DNA from: Wolbachia endosymbiont of Litomosoides brasiliensis
Lineage (GTDB): Bacteria > Pseudomonadota > Alphaproteobacteria > Rickettsiales > Anaplasmataceae
Assembly (NCBI RefSeq): GCF_013366805.1
Contig: NZ_WQMO01000003.1
Span: 1-64,000 of the forward strand
Direction: 5' to 3'
Length of the DNA stretch: 64,000 nt
Below, in pieces: positions 45,818 through 55,631 of the stretch (the stretch's first letter is position 1; each line of letters starts with the position of its first letter). The notes under the pieces were generated by a model. It was not told the origin of the DNA, did no database searches, and saw nothing but the letters and a program-made list of their open reading frames with translations. Made by a program: the position numbers and the translations under genes.

Positions 45818-47935
45818 ATGCTAAAAAAATATTTGAAAGCAGCAATATACTTGTCGCTTTTAATGTACATATATATGTCAGTTTTTAGCTATAACTATGA
45901 AGATCCATCCTTAAACACAGTCACAGATAAAGCAGTAACGAATTTAGGTGGAATAGTAGGTTCTTATTTAGCTGATATATTAGTTCAATTTTTTGGATTA
46001 ATTAGTGTTACAATAGCCACCACTGTAGTTTATTTTTTGATCTTTAGACCATCAAGAAGGCTACTGAAAATTCTCTACTCAATATTAATTAACTTGGGGA
46101 TATGTGCTGTATTACCACAACTTCCACTGGGCATCACTGCGGGATATATGCACAGTGGAGTAATAGGAAATGCACTAATTAATAACTGCCCCTTTTACAT
46201 GTTCATGATAGCAGTGTTAATAGGTATTATAGGGCTAATTGGTTGGAGGAGAACAATTTACTTGTTATTCCTCTTATGTAAAAAAGCAGCTTCTCTTTTT
46301 GTAAGGGTTTTGTTTTTTAGGTTATATAAAGCCGCTGAGTACCCGACTGTACCATTAGTAGTGGATAAAAAATACAGAGCTAAAGTTGCTACTAGGCAGC
46401 AACCAAAAGAAATGCGGAAGAAAGTTGTTGAAGAGATTTTTGAATCTTTCAACGAGTTTAAGTTTCCAAGTGTCCACTTACTTTCTAAAGCAGAAGAATC
46501 TTTACAGAGAAAGCAGCTAAGTGAGATGGAGAGCAATAAGAATTTACTTTTGCTGAAGCAGGTCCTTAGTGATTTTGGCATACAAGGAAAAATTATTAGT
46601 GTATGTTATGGACCAGTTGTAACTTTATATAAACTTGAACCACAAGCTGGCACAAAATCTGCAAGAGTAATTGGCCTTGCAGATGATATTGCGCGTTCAA
46701 TGAGTGCATTATCTGCGCGTATTTCAATAATACGTGGACAAAATGCTATGGGAATAGAATTGCCAAACAAGGAACGAGAAATCGTTATGCTGCGTGACTT
46801 ACTTGAATCATCAGAATACCAAAATGCAAATTTAAACCTTCCAATTGCGCTTGGTAAAGAAATAAGTGGGAAACCAGTTGTTGCTGATCTGGCTAAAATG
46901 CCTCACTTGCTTGTTGCTGGGACTACAGGATCAGGTAAATCAGTTGCAGTTAACACTATGATTCTCTCACTCGTTTATCGGTTAAGTCCTGATGCATGTA
47001 AGATGATAATGATCGACCCAAAGATGCTTGAGCTTTCAATATATGATGCAATACCACACTTAATAACGCCGGTAGTAACAGAGCCAAAAAAGGCTGTTAT
47101 TGCTCTTAGGTGGGTAGTAAAGGAGATGGAAAATCGCTATCGCATGATGTCATATTTGAATGTACGCAATGTAATAAACTATAACCAAAAAATCACAGAA
47201 GCGATGAATAGTGGGATAGAATTGGAGCGTGTTGTACAGATTGGGTTTAGCTCAACAACAGGTAAACCCTTATTTGAAAAGATGCCAATCAAGATGGAGA
47301 CATTTCCGTATATTGTAGTAATTATAGATGAAATGGCAGATTTGATGCTTGTTGCTGGCAAGGAAATAGAGTGTTCTATTCAACGTTTAGCTCAAATGGC
47401 TCGTGCTGCAGGAATACACATTGTAGTAGCAACACAACGTCCATCTGTGGATGTGATAACAGGTGTGATAAAAGCGAACTTTCCAACGAGAATCAGTTTT
47501 GCCGTCACTTCTAAAATAGATAGCAGAACAATACTTGGTGAACAAGGTGCTGAACAGTTGCTTGGTATGGGTGACATGCTCTATATGGCTTCTGGTGGTA
47601 AGATTATTCGAGTTCATGGCTCATTTGTGAGTGATGAAGAGGTGCAAAATATAGTTGATCATCTGAAAACGCAAGGTGAACCAAACTACATGGAGGAAAT
47701 CACAAAAGAAGATTCCTCTGCAGAATTAGAAGGTGAAACAGAGGATGGAGAGAATGATCTATACAAGCAAGCGGTAGCTGTCATTCAAAGGGATCAAAAA
47801 GTTTCAACTAGTTACATTCAACGACAGCTTAGAATAGGCTATAACAGAGCTGCAAATATTGTTGAAAGAATGGAAAAAGAAGGTATTATCAGCGCTCCAA
47901 ATTACTTAGGAAAGAGAGAGATATTGGTAGAGTGA
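45818..47935 (+). CDS. ftsK: DNA translocase FtsK
   Basis: FtsK is anchored at the septum and pumps chromosome termini apart during division. The N-terminus has about four transmembrane helices in residues 1-165, followed by a short linker and the motor: alpha domain (GIQGKIISVCYGPVVTLYKL), Walker A GTTGSGKSV at about 368-376, Walker B YIVVIIDEMADLMLV, and VATQRPSVDVITGVIKANFP. A C-terminal gamma winged helix follows (VSTSYIQRQLRIGYNRAANI). The 705-residue form is shorter than E. coli FtsK because the linker is brief. A perfect hairpin overlaps its stop. Confidence 0.96.
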   Translation: MLKKYLKAAIYLSLLMYIYMSVFSYNYEDPSLNTVTDKAVTNLGGIVGSYLADILVQFFGLISVTIATTVVYFLIFRPSRRLLKILYSILINLGICAVLPQLPLGITAGYMHSGVIGNALINNCPFYMFMIAVLIGIIGLIGWRRTIYLLFLLCKKAASLFVRVLFFRLYKAAEYPTVPLVVDKKYRAKVATRQQPKEMRKKVVEEIFESFNEFKFPSVHLLSKAEESLQRKQLSEMESNKNLLLLKQVLSDFGIQGKIISVCYGPVVTLYKLEPQAGTKSARVIGLADDIARSMSALSARISIIRGQNAMGIELPNKEREIVMLRDLLESSEYQNANLNLPIALGKEISGKPVVADLAKMPHLLVAGTTGSGKSVAVNTMILSLVYRLSPDACKMIMIDPKMLELSIYDAIPHLITPVVTEPKKAVIALRWVVKEMENRYRMMSYLNVRNVINYNQKITEAMNSGIELERVVQIGFSSTTGKPLFEKMPIKMETFPYIVVIIDEMADLMLVAGKEIECSIQRLAQMARAAGIHIVVATQRPSVDVITGVIKANFPTRISFAVTSKIDSRTILGEQGAEQLLGMGDMLYMASGGKIIRVHGSFVSDEEVQNIVDHLKTQGEPNYMEEITKEDSSAELEGETEDGENDLYKQAVAVIQRDQKVSTSYIQRQLRIGYNRAANIVERMEKEGIISAPNYLGKREILVE

Positions 47936-47949
47936 CTACCAATATCTCT
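47917..47949 (+). terminator. 14-bp hairpin overlapping the ftsK stop codon
   Basis: AGAGATATTGGTAG (47917-47930) is a perfect inverted repeat of CTACCAATATCTCT (47936-47949), with loop AGTGA holding the TGA stop. No T-run follows, so it is either a Rho-independent-like terminator of weak type, an mRNA 3' end stabiliser, or a cis element. The stem includes the last four sense codons of ftsK. Confidence 0.6.
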
Positions 47950-48010
47950 GCGTTATGATATATTTATGAGTATCCGATATGGTATTCAATCAGTTAGTTT
48001 AAATGGATAG

Positions 48011-48991
48011 ATGAAGTTGCCTGCAAAAATATTTTTTACCTCATTTATTCTTGGGTTTATTCTTTCTCCTTATTTTATAAAATTTCTAAAAAAAATTAGC
48101 AAAAATAGACAACCTATCAGGTTCTGTAGTCCAGAAAGTCATTTAATTACAAAAAGAAATACACCTACCATGGGCGGGATAGTAATACTGGCTTCTTCTT
48201 TGCTACCAATTTTATTTTGGGTTCAGTCAACACCAGAGATTCTGTTGCTAGTGTCTATAACTCTATCTTTTGCTCTAATTGGGTTCATTGACGATTATTT
48301 AAAGTTAAAAGCAAATAGCTATCGAGGGTTAAGCGCAAAAACAAAAATACTCATCCAATTTATTGTTGCACTGGTTGGCATATCTGTATTTAAGCTATGC
48401 TTTGCTGAAGATTTTGCAAAAACGGTCCTATTTAAAGGAGTAATGATTGACTTTGGCTACCTATATGTTCCATTTGCTGCATTTGTAGTGGTTGGCTCTT
48501 CTAATGCTGTGAACCTCACAGATGGCCTAGATGGCCTTGTGGCAACTCAAATCATTACTTCTTTTGTTTCTTTGGGATTAGTTGCATATATGACTCAAGC
48601 AGATATAAGTGTTGTCCTATTCTGCATCGCATTTATAGGCGCGACTTTAAGTTTCTTGTGGTTTAATATGCATCCAGCAAAAATGTTTATGGGTGACATT
48701 GGCAGTTTATCAATTGGTGCAGCTCTAGGATTAACTAGTGTTTTAATTAAAAGAGAAGTGCTTTTTGCTATTATTGGAGTGATCTTTGTGATAGAGACTT
48801 TATCTGTTATTATTCAGGTATCGTACTTCAAATATACAAAATTTAAGTATGGAAAGGGAAAAAGGATTTTTCTTATGACACCAATACACCACCATTTTGA
48901 AAAGAAGGGATGGTCCGAAAACGAAATAGTTATAAAATTTTTGATAATTACTGTTATCTGTTCAGTTTTCACTGTTGCTTTCTTGTTATAG
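48011..48991 (+). CDS. mraY: Phospho-N-acetylmuramoyl-pentapeptide transferase MraY
   Basis: MraY transfers phospho-MurNAc-pentapeptide to undecaprenyl phosphate, making lipid I at the inner membrane. The 326-residue polytopic protein has TMGGIVILASSLLPILFW, LIGFIDDYLKLKANSYRGLS (the DDY catalytic aspartates), NAVNLTDGLDGLVATQ (third aspartate), FNMHPAKMFMGDIGS and the loop MTPIHHHFEKKGWSE (HHH motif). About ten helices are evident. Lipid II synthesis is retained in Wolbachia, so presence is expected. rnhB begins 6 bases later. Confidence 0.97.
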   Translation: MKLPAKIFFTSFILGFILSPYFIKFLKKISKNRQPIRFCSPESHLITKRNTPTMGGIVILASSLLPILFWVQSTPEILLLVSITLSFALIGFIDDYLKLKANSYRGLSAKTKILIQFIVALVGISVFKLCFAEDFAKTVLFKGVMIDFGYLYVPFAAFVVVGSSNAVNLTDGLDGLVATQIITSFVSLGLVAYMTQADISVVLFCIAFIGATLSFLWFNMHPAKMFMGDIGSLSIGAALGLTSVLIKREVLFAIIGVIFVIETLSVIIQVSYFKYTKFKYGKGKRIFLMTPIHHHFEKKGWSENEIVIKFLIITVICSVFTVAFLL

Positions 48992-48997
48992 AAGCTT

Positions 48998-49609
48998 ATG
49001 GCATGTCCGGATTTTACATTAGAAAATAAGTTATCAGGAATGATAGCAGGAGTAGACGAAGTTGGAAGGGGACCACTAGCTGGTCCAGTAATATCCGCGG
49101 CTGTAGTGTTTCCTAGTAGAAGTATAATCATTGAAGGAATTAACGACTCAAAGAAATTGACCGCTAAGAATAGGCAAATTCTATATGAAAAAATAATATC
49201 CATTGCAAAATTTGGTATAGGGATAGCAAGTGTAGCAGAAATAAATTCATATAATATTTTGCAAGCAACGAAACTTTCAATGGAACGTGCGTTGGTAAAA
49301 TTAGGTATAGAGTTAGATTATGTGCTAATTGATGGTAATCAGCCACCTAAAGCAAGATGGCAAGTAAAGTCCATAGTAAACGGCGATAGTTTAAGCATAT
49401 CAATTGCAGCGGCTTCAATCGTTGCAAAAGTTACAAGAGATAAACTGATGCAAGAATTGCATAATCAATATCCAAAATATAACTGGTATAAGAATAAAGG
49501 ATATGGAACAAAAGAGCACATAGATGCCATAAACCTTTATGGTGTTACAGGGCATCATAGAAAGAGCTTCGCACCTATTTTGAGCTCTATTAAACGGGCA
49601 CTACTTTAA
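48998..49609 (+). CDS. rnhB: Ribonuclease HII
   Basis: RNase HII removes RNA from RNA-DNA hybrids and single ribonucleotides from DNA. The DEDD residues lie in AGVDEVGRGPLAGPVISAAV (D and E), KKLTAKNRQILYE, and VLIDGNQPP (D), with SIVAKVTRDKLM as the conserved S/K region and KNKGYGTKEHIDA near the end. The length of 203 residues is typical. It is co-directional with mraY. Confidence 0.96.
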   Translation: MACPDFTLENKLSGMIAGVDEVGRGPLAGPVISAAVVFPSRSIIIEGINDSKKLTAKNRQILYEKIISIAKFGIGIASVAEINSYNILQATKLSMERALVKLGIELDYVLIDGNQPPKARWQVKSIVNGDSLSISIAAASIVAKVTRDKLMQELHNQYPKYNWYKNKGYGTKEHIDAINLYGVTGHHRKSFAPILSSIKRALL

Positions 49610-49614
49610 CACGG

Positions 49615-50283
49615 TTACTTATATTCATAACCATTAACAATAAATTTAAATGGTATTATACCAGCTAGAGTTGCCTTTATATTTGACAAAGTAAAGCTAA
49701 TCTCAATAGTATGGTCCTTCATTTCCTTATTTTGCTCAGTTGTGGAAATCACAGTAGCATTTCCAACAAACGTGATTAGATCTTTGATTGATCGGTCAAT
49801 AGACAATTTTATTACATTTATGTTGGAAATTTTTCTTTTAGATGAAGATAAATCACTAGCCTCATCGTTCATTTTCTTCTGAAAGCCTTGATAGATTTTA
49901 TGTGTAGAGTTATTTTTTATGAAATTTTCCTGGTACTCTGGCTCAACAACTTTATTAGATTCATACATTTCAACATATTTACTCATTAAGTACCTTGCTA
50001 CAGAAGTGTATTCATCTTCATCTTTTTTAAAACTAAGTTTGCGTATTACAGAAAACTCATCCTCTGTGTGACTTACATACTTCACGAAGTTTAAATCTTT
50101 TTTAATAGGGAACAATAAGTATATATTTAATAGTAATAGGCACAGGCACACTAGGAGGCACAATACTATCAACGCCATCCAAGACCTTTCTGCTACGCAA
50201 AACAGATACCTATGACAGTACCATTCAATTGCTTTACTGAAATAACTATTATTCTTTACTGATTCAAGCAGCTTGTCTTCCAT
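49615..50283 (-). CDS. virB8: VirB8 paralogue, type IV secretion
   Basis: VirB8-type proteins are inner-membrane assembly factors of the type IV secretion channel. The 222-residue form starting MEDKLLESVKNN (50283; a GTG frame begins at 50295) has a cytoplasmic N-terminus, one transmembrane helix (MALIVLCLLVCLCLLLLNIY) and a periplasmic domain (residues about 65-222) with EDEYTSVARYLMSKYVEMYE and GFQKKMNDEASD, then strands as in the NTF2-like fold. Wolbachia carry more than one virB8; this copy stands away from virB9/B10/B11, none of which is in the window. It converges with rnhB. Confidence 0.8.
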   Translation of the reverse strand: MEDKLLESVKNNSYFSKAIEWYCHRYLFCVAERSWMALIVLCLLVCLCLLLLNIYLLFPIKKDLNFVKYVSHTEDEFSVIRKLSFKKDEDEYTSVARYLMSKYVEMYESNKVVEPEYQENFIKNNSTHKIYQGFQKKMNDEASDLSSSKRKISNINVIKLSIDRSIKDLITFVGNATVISTTEQNKEMKDHTIEISFTLSNIKATLAGIIPFKFIVNGYEYK

Positions 50284-50436
50284 AATGGAGAGCACTATTG
50301 AATTATTATAACAATAATAAACCCTAAAAACTTTAAAATATATTTAAATTTCTCAAAACAGGATGAATAATTATATCACCTTATCCAGCGATAAGATAGA
50401 ATTTGTTGATTTTACTCATATCTACATTTATCGTTT

Positions 50437-51062
50437 TTACACTAAAATTTTAGGATTATAAGTATCACTTTCTGCACTTTTGTGATAATTATAGTAATGT
50501 AATTTATCTTGGTTGTTAAAACAACCAAATTCATCAGCAAGAGCTTCCACCTTTCTACCTTTATCACCTTTAACTAGCCCAAACAAGTCGAATGAATGGT
50601 TTTAATACTTGGGCTCAACAGCTCTTTCCGCGGTGAAAAATTTAGGTGCATGACTAACACGTTCCTTAAATTTTAGACTATAAGTCTTTTTTGCACTACT
50701 AAAATCCACAAGCTTATATTCATCTAAAGCGTTAAAATGTTGTGGATCATGTTTTTTATATTCAAAAAACTCATTACCTAAAATGTTACAAAACTTTAAT
50801 TTATAATTGCCTTCATTTGATTTAACAACTTTAAGGCAATGAAAACCTCTAGTAATTTTTGCCTCCTCTTTCGTAATATGATTGCGTGCAACTAGCTTGC
50901 CATTGAACATGTGATAGCCAATTCTGGCAAAGTAGCTATATTGATTGCATTTGTTTAGCTTAAAATTTGCTTCGCAAATACCATTCGATAGCTCTTTCCA
51001 CTTCTCTAAGGTTACATTCTGATCTGAAGCTATATTTTTAATTCAGCTTGGTTCTTTCTGTA
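50437..51062 (-). pseudogene. Hypothetical protein, broken by stop codons
   Basis: One minus-strand frame reads, from about 51040 down, IKNIASDQNVTLEKWKELSN, GICEANFKLNKCNQYSYFAR, IGYHMFNGKLVARN, EFFEYKKHDPQHFNALDEYK and VEPKY, a stop at 50602-50604, then NHSFDLFGLVKGDKGRKVEA and YYNYHKSAESDTYNPKILV to a stop at 50437. A second stop (TGA at 51043-51045, perhaps from TGG) lies near the upstream end. The frame is otherwise intact over about 200 codons, so inactivation is recent. The family is not recognised. An IS begins at 51068. Confidence 0.65.
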
Positions 51063-51067
51063 TGCTT

Positions 51068-51352
51068 GTGCCAATCCTCATTGTTAGTTGGTTAAATGAG
51101 TGGTATTACAGAGTTGTTTAATTGTGGAGCGAGAAAGAGAGGTAGTAAATTTGCACAAAGCGCCCTCAAGTAAAGCAATTTTATTACAGACTTTATTACG
51201 CAGAATATTCTGTTTTATATAGAACAAAAGTCTCTAACAAGATTGAGTTCGGGTGAGCATGGTGGCAGGTACATAATCTCGATACTTTAGGTACTTTTAA
51301 ATTTTTTGACTTATGCCAACTAGCATAATCCATAATAAGAAAGGCTTCTCAT
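51068..51352 (-). mobile_element. IS630-type element, 3' fragment
   Basis: This is the 3' end of a minus-strand copy (left end a mutated ATGCCAATCCTCATT-like sequence). It breaks off at about 51352, where a plus-strand copy starts. Only the C-terminal transposase region is represented. Confidence 0.75.
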
Positions 51353-52381
51353 AATATGAGGAACGAATAGACAATGATGGAAAAGAAGCCATACTGGAGT
51401 AAATAAGATAGCAAGATTTAAATGGTGTTGCAATCAAAACTGTTGAATGAAAAATCGTAAAATTAGCAAAAGAGATGCTGAAGAAAGTACGAAGTAGTGC
51501 AATGTTACAAAAAAACTAAATGCTGTGCACAGCATAACAGCTGTAGCAGAAATATGCTGCATTTCAAGAATAGCACTAACTGCATGGATAAGCACTAAAA
51601 TTTGGAAGAGAGGAAAAATTGTTTACTCCCCCAACTTTGTAGAAAAACTAGATTGAATCAGAGTCAATTTGAAGTCTGGACACAAAAGAAACTAATATTA
51701 CCATTAAAGAAATGAGAGTAGGAATTCAGGAAGAATTTAGCTTAAATGTTAGCAAATCTACAGTACACCGTAATATGCAAAAAATGGAGTTTTTATATAT
51801 TACGCCAAGGCCGATCGCAATGAACAAGATGGAGGTAGCGAGAAGAGTTTAAAAAAATCTAATGGGACTATTGGTAAACACCCTGAACAAGAGTTATTTT
51901 TCTTTGGTGAATCATGGTGGCACACATTTGAAAGTTAGACACGGGTGATTTTTAAAGGGCGTTAGAACACAGGTTAAAGTAAAATTAGGTAGAAAAAATT
52001 TTTATCTCCTACAGTGCAGTTAATCATAGAAATAGAGGGAGTTCTAGCTTATTTGTACCTAATGTCGACACTGATTGTATGAATATATTTCTTGAACAAA
52101 TATTGCAATATTTAAGAATATGAGAAGCCTTTCTTATCATAGATAATGCTAGTTGGCATAAGTCAAAAAATTTAAAAGTACCTAAAGTATCGAGATTATG
52201 TACCTGCCACCATGCTCACCCGAACTCAATCTTGTTAGAGACTTTTGTTCTATATAAAACAGAATATTCTGCGTAACTTGAGGGCGCTTTGTGCAAATTT
52301 ACTACCTCTCTTTCCTCGCTCTGCAGTTAAACAACTCTACAATGTTACTTATTTGACCTTATTAATAATGAGAATTGGTAT
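51353..52381 (+). mobile_element. IS630-type element, full-length decayed copy
   Basis: This plus-strand copy of about 1,030 bases begins ATAATATGAGGAACGAATAG (terminal bases eroded) and ends AATGAGAATTGGTAT at 52381. Translation is broken in all regions. It is the second member of an opposed pair with the preceding fragment. Confidence 0.8.
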
Positions 52382-52499
52382 CGGTACGGCTTTTATTAAA
52401 ACTTCTACTGATTGTCGTACAGTTGATTTGCTATCAGTCAAATCAAGTGCTTCAAATATTAAACTAACAAAATTTTATCACAGATTTATATTAAAAGTA

Positions 52500-53336
52500 T
52501 TATGCTTCGTAAACTGATACTACGATATTAACTGCGTTAGTTAAAACGTGTTTTTTATCTAAGTGAAGCTGTCCAGCAGCAGAAAAAAGTTCATCTATTT
52601 TTCTCCATTGATTAAGTAAGATTTCGATATTATTGGCCTCTCTCTTTATGTTTTCTAGAATGAAGGCCTGAATTATATATGATGCTAGTTCCAGTTCAAC
52701 TTCGCTATTAATTACTTTATTAATTGCATCAGGATTCTTTAGATTATGAAGGAATTTATAAAAGCACTTGTATGAGTTATAAGTATCACTACTTATTGCA
52801 TTTATTATTATTCCTGGCATTCCAGGAAATAGAGTAGTGATTTCGTCAAATGTGCTATCGTCCAATTTACACTGAGATAAAACAATTTGCTTTGTTTCAT
52901 TGTAAGTTAATGGCAGTAAATTCAGCTGAAAACACCTGCATTGAATAGTGGTTTGTGTATTGTACGGCCTATGGCTAATTATGAATATTTTAGAGTTTTT
53001 TGGCGGTTCTTCTAATACTTTTAGTATTGCATTTCTAGCGTTGTTCGTCATTGCTTCTAGGCTATCTATTATAGCTATCTTGTATTCTGATTGAATAGGA
53101 CTTAAGTACAGAGAGTCTTTCACTTCTCTCACTTTTTCTACTCCAATGATGTCGCCTTCAACAATGTGTAAATCCAATGCTACTTCATTACGGTTTTTTG
53201 CAAGAAACCAATTGGAAAAGGATTTTGCGAGTGTTGCTTTTCCTATACCTTTTTTACCACAGATTAACCAAGATTGAACAGATAAGTTATCCATCAATCT
53301 TTTTTTAGCTTGATCATGACCTATTACTTTTTTCAT
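52500..53336 (-). CDS. holB: DNA polymerase III delta' subunit
   Basis: HolB is part of the clamp loader. The N-terminus MKKVIGHDQAKKRLMDNL leads to a P-loop (LICGKKGIGKATLAKSFS), EYKIAIIDSLEAMTNNARNA (Walker B-like) and LKVLEEPPKNSKIFIISHRP (sensor region), then QTTIQCRCFQLNLLPLT in place of the usual SRCQ motif. The C-terminal half is helical. The 278-residue length is short for HolB but normal in Rickettsiales. It lies 16 bases downstream of tsaC and reads with it. Confidence 0.88.
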   Translation of the reverse strand: MKKVIGHDQAKKRLMDNLSVQSWLICGKKGIGKATLAKSFSNWFLAKNRNEVALDLHIVEGDIIGVEKVREVKDSLYLSPIQSEYKIAIIDSLEAMTNNARNAILKVLEEPPKNSKIFIISHRPYNTQTTIQCRCFQLNLLPLTYNETKQIVLSQCKLDDSTFDEITTLFPGMPGIIINAISSDTYNSYKCFYKFLHNLKNPDAINKVINSEVELELASYIIQAFILENIKREANNIEILLNQWRKIDELFSAAGQLHLDKKHVLTNAVNIVVSVYEA

Positions 53337-53352
53337 TTTTTTCTTATAGATT

Positions 53353-53976
53353 TCAGTCTGAAAGCATATTATTTACTGCTTGCAATGAAATTGTGCCTTC
53401 TCTTAAAACCTTAACCTTATCCCCAGTTAAGTCGATAATAGTAGATTCTATACTAGACACCAATTCATCATCTTCAATCACTGCAGATAAATGTTGCTTA
53501 ATAGGTTGAGGTATATCGCTTGCCTTGCACACACTTTTTTCTCCCGAAACATTTATACTGGTTGCAACTATTGGAGTTTTCAACCCATTTAATATTGAAA
53601 TTGCAATAGGGTGATCAGGTATTCTTATTCCTATACTACCTTTAAAGAACCTATTTGGCAATGTGTTGTTATTTTTGAGCGGTAAAATATAGGTAATTGG
53701 CCCCGGAGAAAAGTGATTTATTAAATTAATATGTTTTTCCTCTAGACTTACTATTTTTGCCAAACTGCGAACATCACTAACAAATATAGATAGTGGCTTA
53801 TCTTGAGAGCGTTTCTTTACCTGATATGTTTTCTCGATAGCTCCACCATCTAGTGCATTGCAAGCAAGAGCATACACTGTTTCTGTTGGAAAACACACTA
53901 GCAAATTATTCTGTATTGCATTTATTATTTCAGCTATCATATAGCTAAACTTAGCAATCAGATTGGCCTTTTGCAT
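53353..53976 (-). CDS. tsaC: Threonylcarbamoyl-AMP synthase, YrdC/Sua5 family
   Basis: This enzyme makes threonylcarbamoyl-AMP for the t6A37 modification of ANN-decoding tRNAs. Conserved stretches are LLVCFPTETVYALACNA (residues about 26-42), KKRSQDKPLSIFVSDV, FSPGPITYILPLK and GIRIPDHPIAISILNGLKTP, then IVATSINVSGE and IIDLTGDKVKVLREGTI. The length of 207 residues from 53976 fits; a start at MIAEIINAIQ (53940) would give 195. It is the first gene of a tsaC-holB pair. Confidence 0.93.
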   Translation of the reverse strand: MQKANLIAKFSYMIAEIINAIQNNLLVCFPTETVYALACNALDGGAIEKTYQVKKRSQDKPLSIFVSDVRSLAKIVSLEEKHINLINHFSPGPITYILPLKNNNTLPNRFFKGSIGIRIPDHPIAISILNGLKTPIVATSINVSGEKSVCKASDIPQPIKQHLSAVIEDDELVSSIESTIIDLTGDKVKVLREGTISLQAVNNMLSD

Positions 53977-54057
53977 AAGTAGTTGAATAGTTGCTTATAT
54001 TAAACTTTGCCAAAACTTTCTAGTTAGTGTGAATGTTACAAGTTTACCGCAAATTTG

Positions 54058-54528
54058 CTAGATTCCAAATTCTTCATTAATTTTATCAACTATTTCTGGT
54101 GACGGATCATCTCCCCACCCTGAGTATAAAACCTCTCCATAATCCGCAACATCCATAGAACCAGTTCTACTTTTTGCGAGAAACATTTCTTTCTTATCTT
54201 TATCAACTAATACATAGTGCCATGCTGATCTTCCGCGATCTTTACCACGGACTAAATATATAAGATCTGACCTACTTCTTCTTGTTGCATCAGCAAAAGA
54301 TCTTTCATTGACAGTTCTGCTTCTACCTTTTATGCTAGCACTCTCAGAAAAAGCTTCTTTTGGTTCAATTTTTTTGCTTACTAACTGGGAAATTTTTTTT
54401 CTCTCTTCTAGTGCACGTGCTTTGGTGTTTTGAGATGAATATTTACTAGAAAAACTTCCTCCTGTGCTGTTAGAACTCCTGTTTGCAAAACGCTTAGTAA
54501 ATGAATTATCGTCGTTGTTTTTTACCAT
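54058..54528 (-). CDS. Conserved hypothetical protein with basic Ser/Arg-rich N-terminus
   Basis: This is a 156-residue protein of unknown function. The start MVKNNDDNSF at 54528 is preferred because GGAG lies 6 bases upstream; the longer frame from 54540 would include that site. Residues 1-90 are polar, low-complexity and rich in S, K and R (FANRSSNSTGGSFSSKYSSQ), suggesting disorder. Residues 90-156 look folded (LIYLVRGKDRGRSAWHYVLV, EMFLAKSRTGSMDVADYGEV, YSGWGDDPSPEIVDKINEEF). No signal peptide or helix pair is evident. It is divergent from miaA. Confidence 0.65.
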   Translation of the reverse strand: MVKNNDDNSFTKRFANRSSNSTGGSFSSKYSSQNTKARALEERKKISQLVSKKIEPKEAFSESASIKGRSRTVNERSFADATRRSRSDLIYLVRGKDRGRSAWHYVLVDKDKKEMFLAKSRTGSMDVADYGEVLYSGWGDDPSPEIVDKINEEFGI

Positions 54529-54603
54529 AAAAATCTCCAAATTTTAGATTGTGGAATCTAAATTTTTACTACACCCTACCATATGTTAATTAAATTAATA
54601 CTA

Positions 54604-55497
54604 ATGAGAGATAAAATAATAATTATTACAGGAATCACAGCTTCAGGTAAATCAGAATTATGCAATGACCTGATAAAAAAGTATGGAAATATTAACATAG
54701 TAAACTGTGATTCAAAGCAGGTGTACAAAGAAATTCCCATAATCACTGCTCAGCCACCAAAGCAAGAAGAACTTTATAAACTATATGGTTATGTTCCAGT
54801 AAAAGAAAATTATTCTGTGGGTTTATGGCTAGAAGATTTGAAAAGAGAAATTGATTACGCATTAGAAAATGCGCGAATGCCTATTCTCACTGGAGGAAGT
54901 GGGCTTTATATTAGTAGTTTAATCAAGGGTTTATCGGCAATACCAAAAATAAGCGAGGAAGTAAGAAAAAATGTAAGTGAGCTCAGGAAAAATTTAAGTA
55001 AAGAGGAGTTCTACAAATTAGTGCTAAGCACAGACTCAAAAATTCAAGGTAAAATATCCGCAAATGACTCGCATCGCCTTTCAAGGGCACTTGAAGTTGT
55101 TACTGCAACTGGCAAGTCAATTTTCTTATGGCAAGAAAATAAGCAGCCTCCTTTATTCGATAATTTTAAGATATATATAATTTTGCCTGAACGTGAGGAC
55201 GTATACCGAAAAATAAATTCTCGTTTTGTTTCAATGATTGAAAGTGGGGCGGTTGACGAGGTAAAAAAACTACTTAGCATGAAACTAGCTCCACACTTGC
55301 CAGCTATGAAAGTGCACGGAGCACCAGAAATCATAAAGTACTTAAAGGGTAAGATTACTTTAAGTGAGGCAATACAAATCGCTCAAACGAACACAAGGCA
55401 TTACGCAAAACGTCAGTATACCTGGTTTAAAAATCAATTCCCAAATTCTGAAGTAATTGACTGTGCAAAAAAGTTGATAGGGTTTGAGATATTTTGA
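54604..55497 (+). CDS. miaA: tRNA dimethylallyltransferase
   Basis: MiaA adds a dimethylallyl group to A37 of tRNAs reading UNN codons. The start MRDKIIIITGITASGKSELC at 54604 is preferred (P-loop GITASGKS at residues 10-17); an ATG at 54583 adds 7 residues. Others are VNCDSKQVYKEIPIITAQP (substrate region), PILTGGSGLYISSLIKGL, HRLSRALEVVTATGKSIF, and NTRHYAKRQYTWFKNQ near the C-terminus. The length of 297 residues is typical. Confidence 0.96.
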   Translation: MRDKIIIITGITASGKSELCNDLIKKYGNINIVNCDSKQVYKEIPIITAQPPKQEELYKLYGYVPVKENYSVGLWLEDLKREIDYALENARMPILTGGSGLYISSLIKGLSAIPKISEEVRKNVSELRKNLSKEEFYKLVLSTDSKIQGKISANDSHRLSRALEVVTATGKSIFLWQENKQPPLFDNFKIYIILPEREDVYRKINSRFVSMIESGAVDEVKKLLSMKLAPHLPAMKVHGAPEIIKYLKGKITLSEAIQIAQTNTRHYAKRQYTWFKNQFPNSEVIDCAKKLIGFEIF

Positions 55498-55631
55498 TTA
55501 TTATCAAGGTGAAATATCATATCACTTATATTATAATCCTTTAGTTTCTTAGAAACATGATGGGCAATTTACCATGTTTATATATGTTACACCATCTTTT
55601 CCATCTTGGGATTCGAGTGTGAATTTTACTG

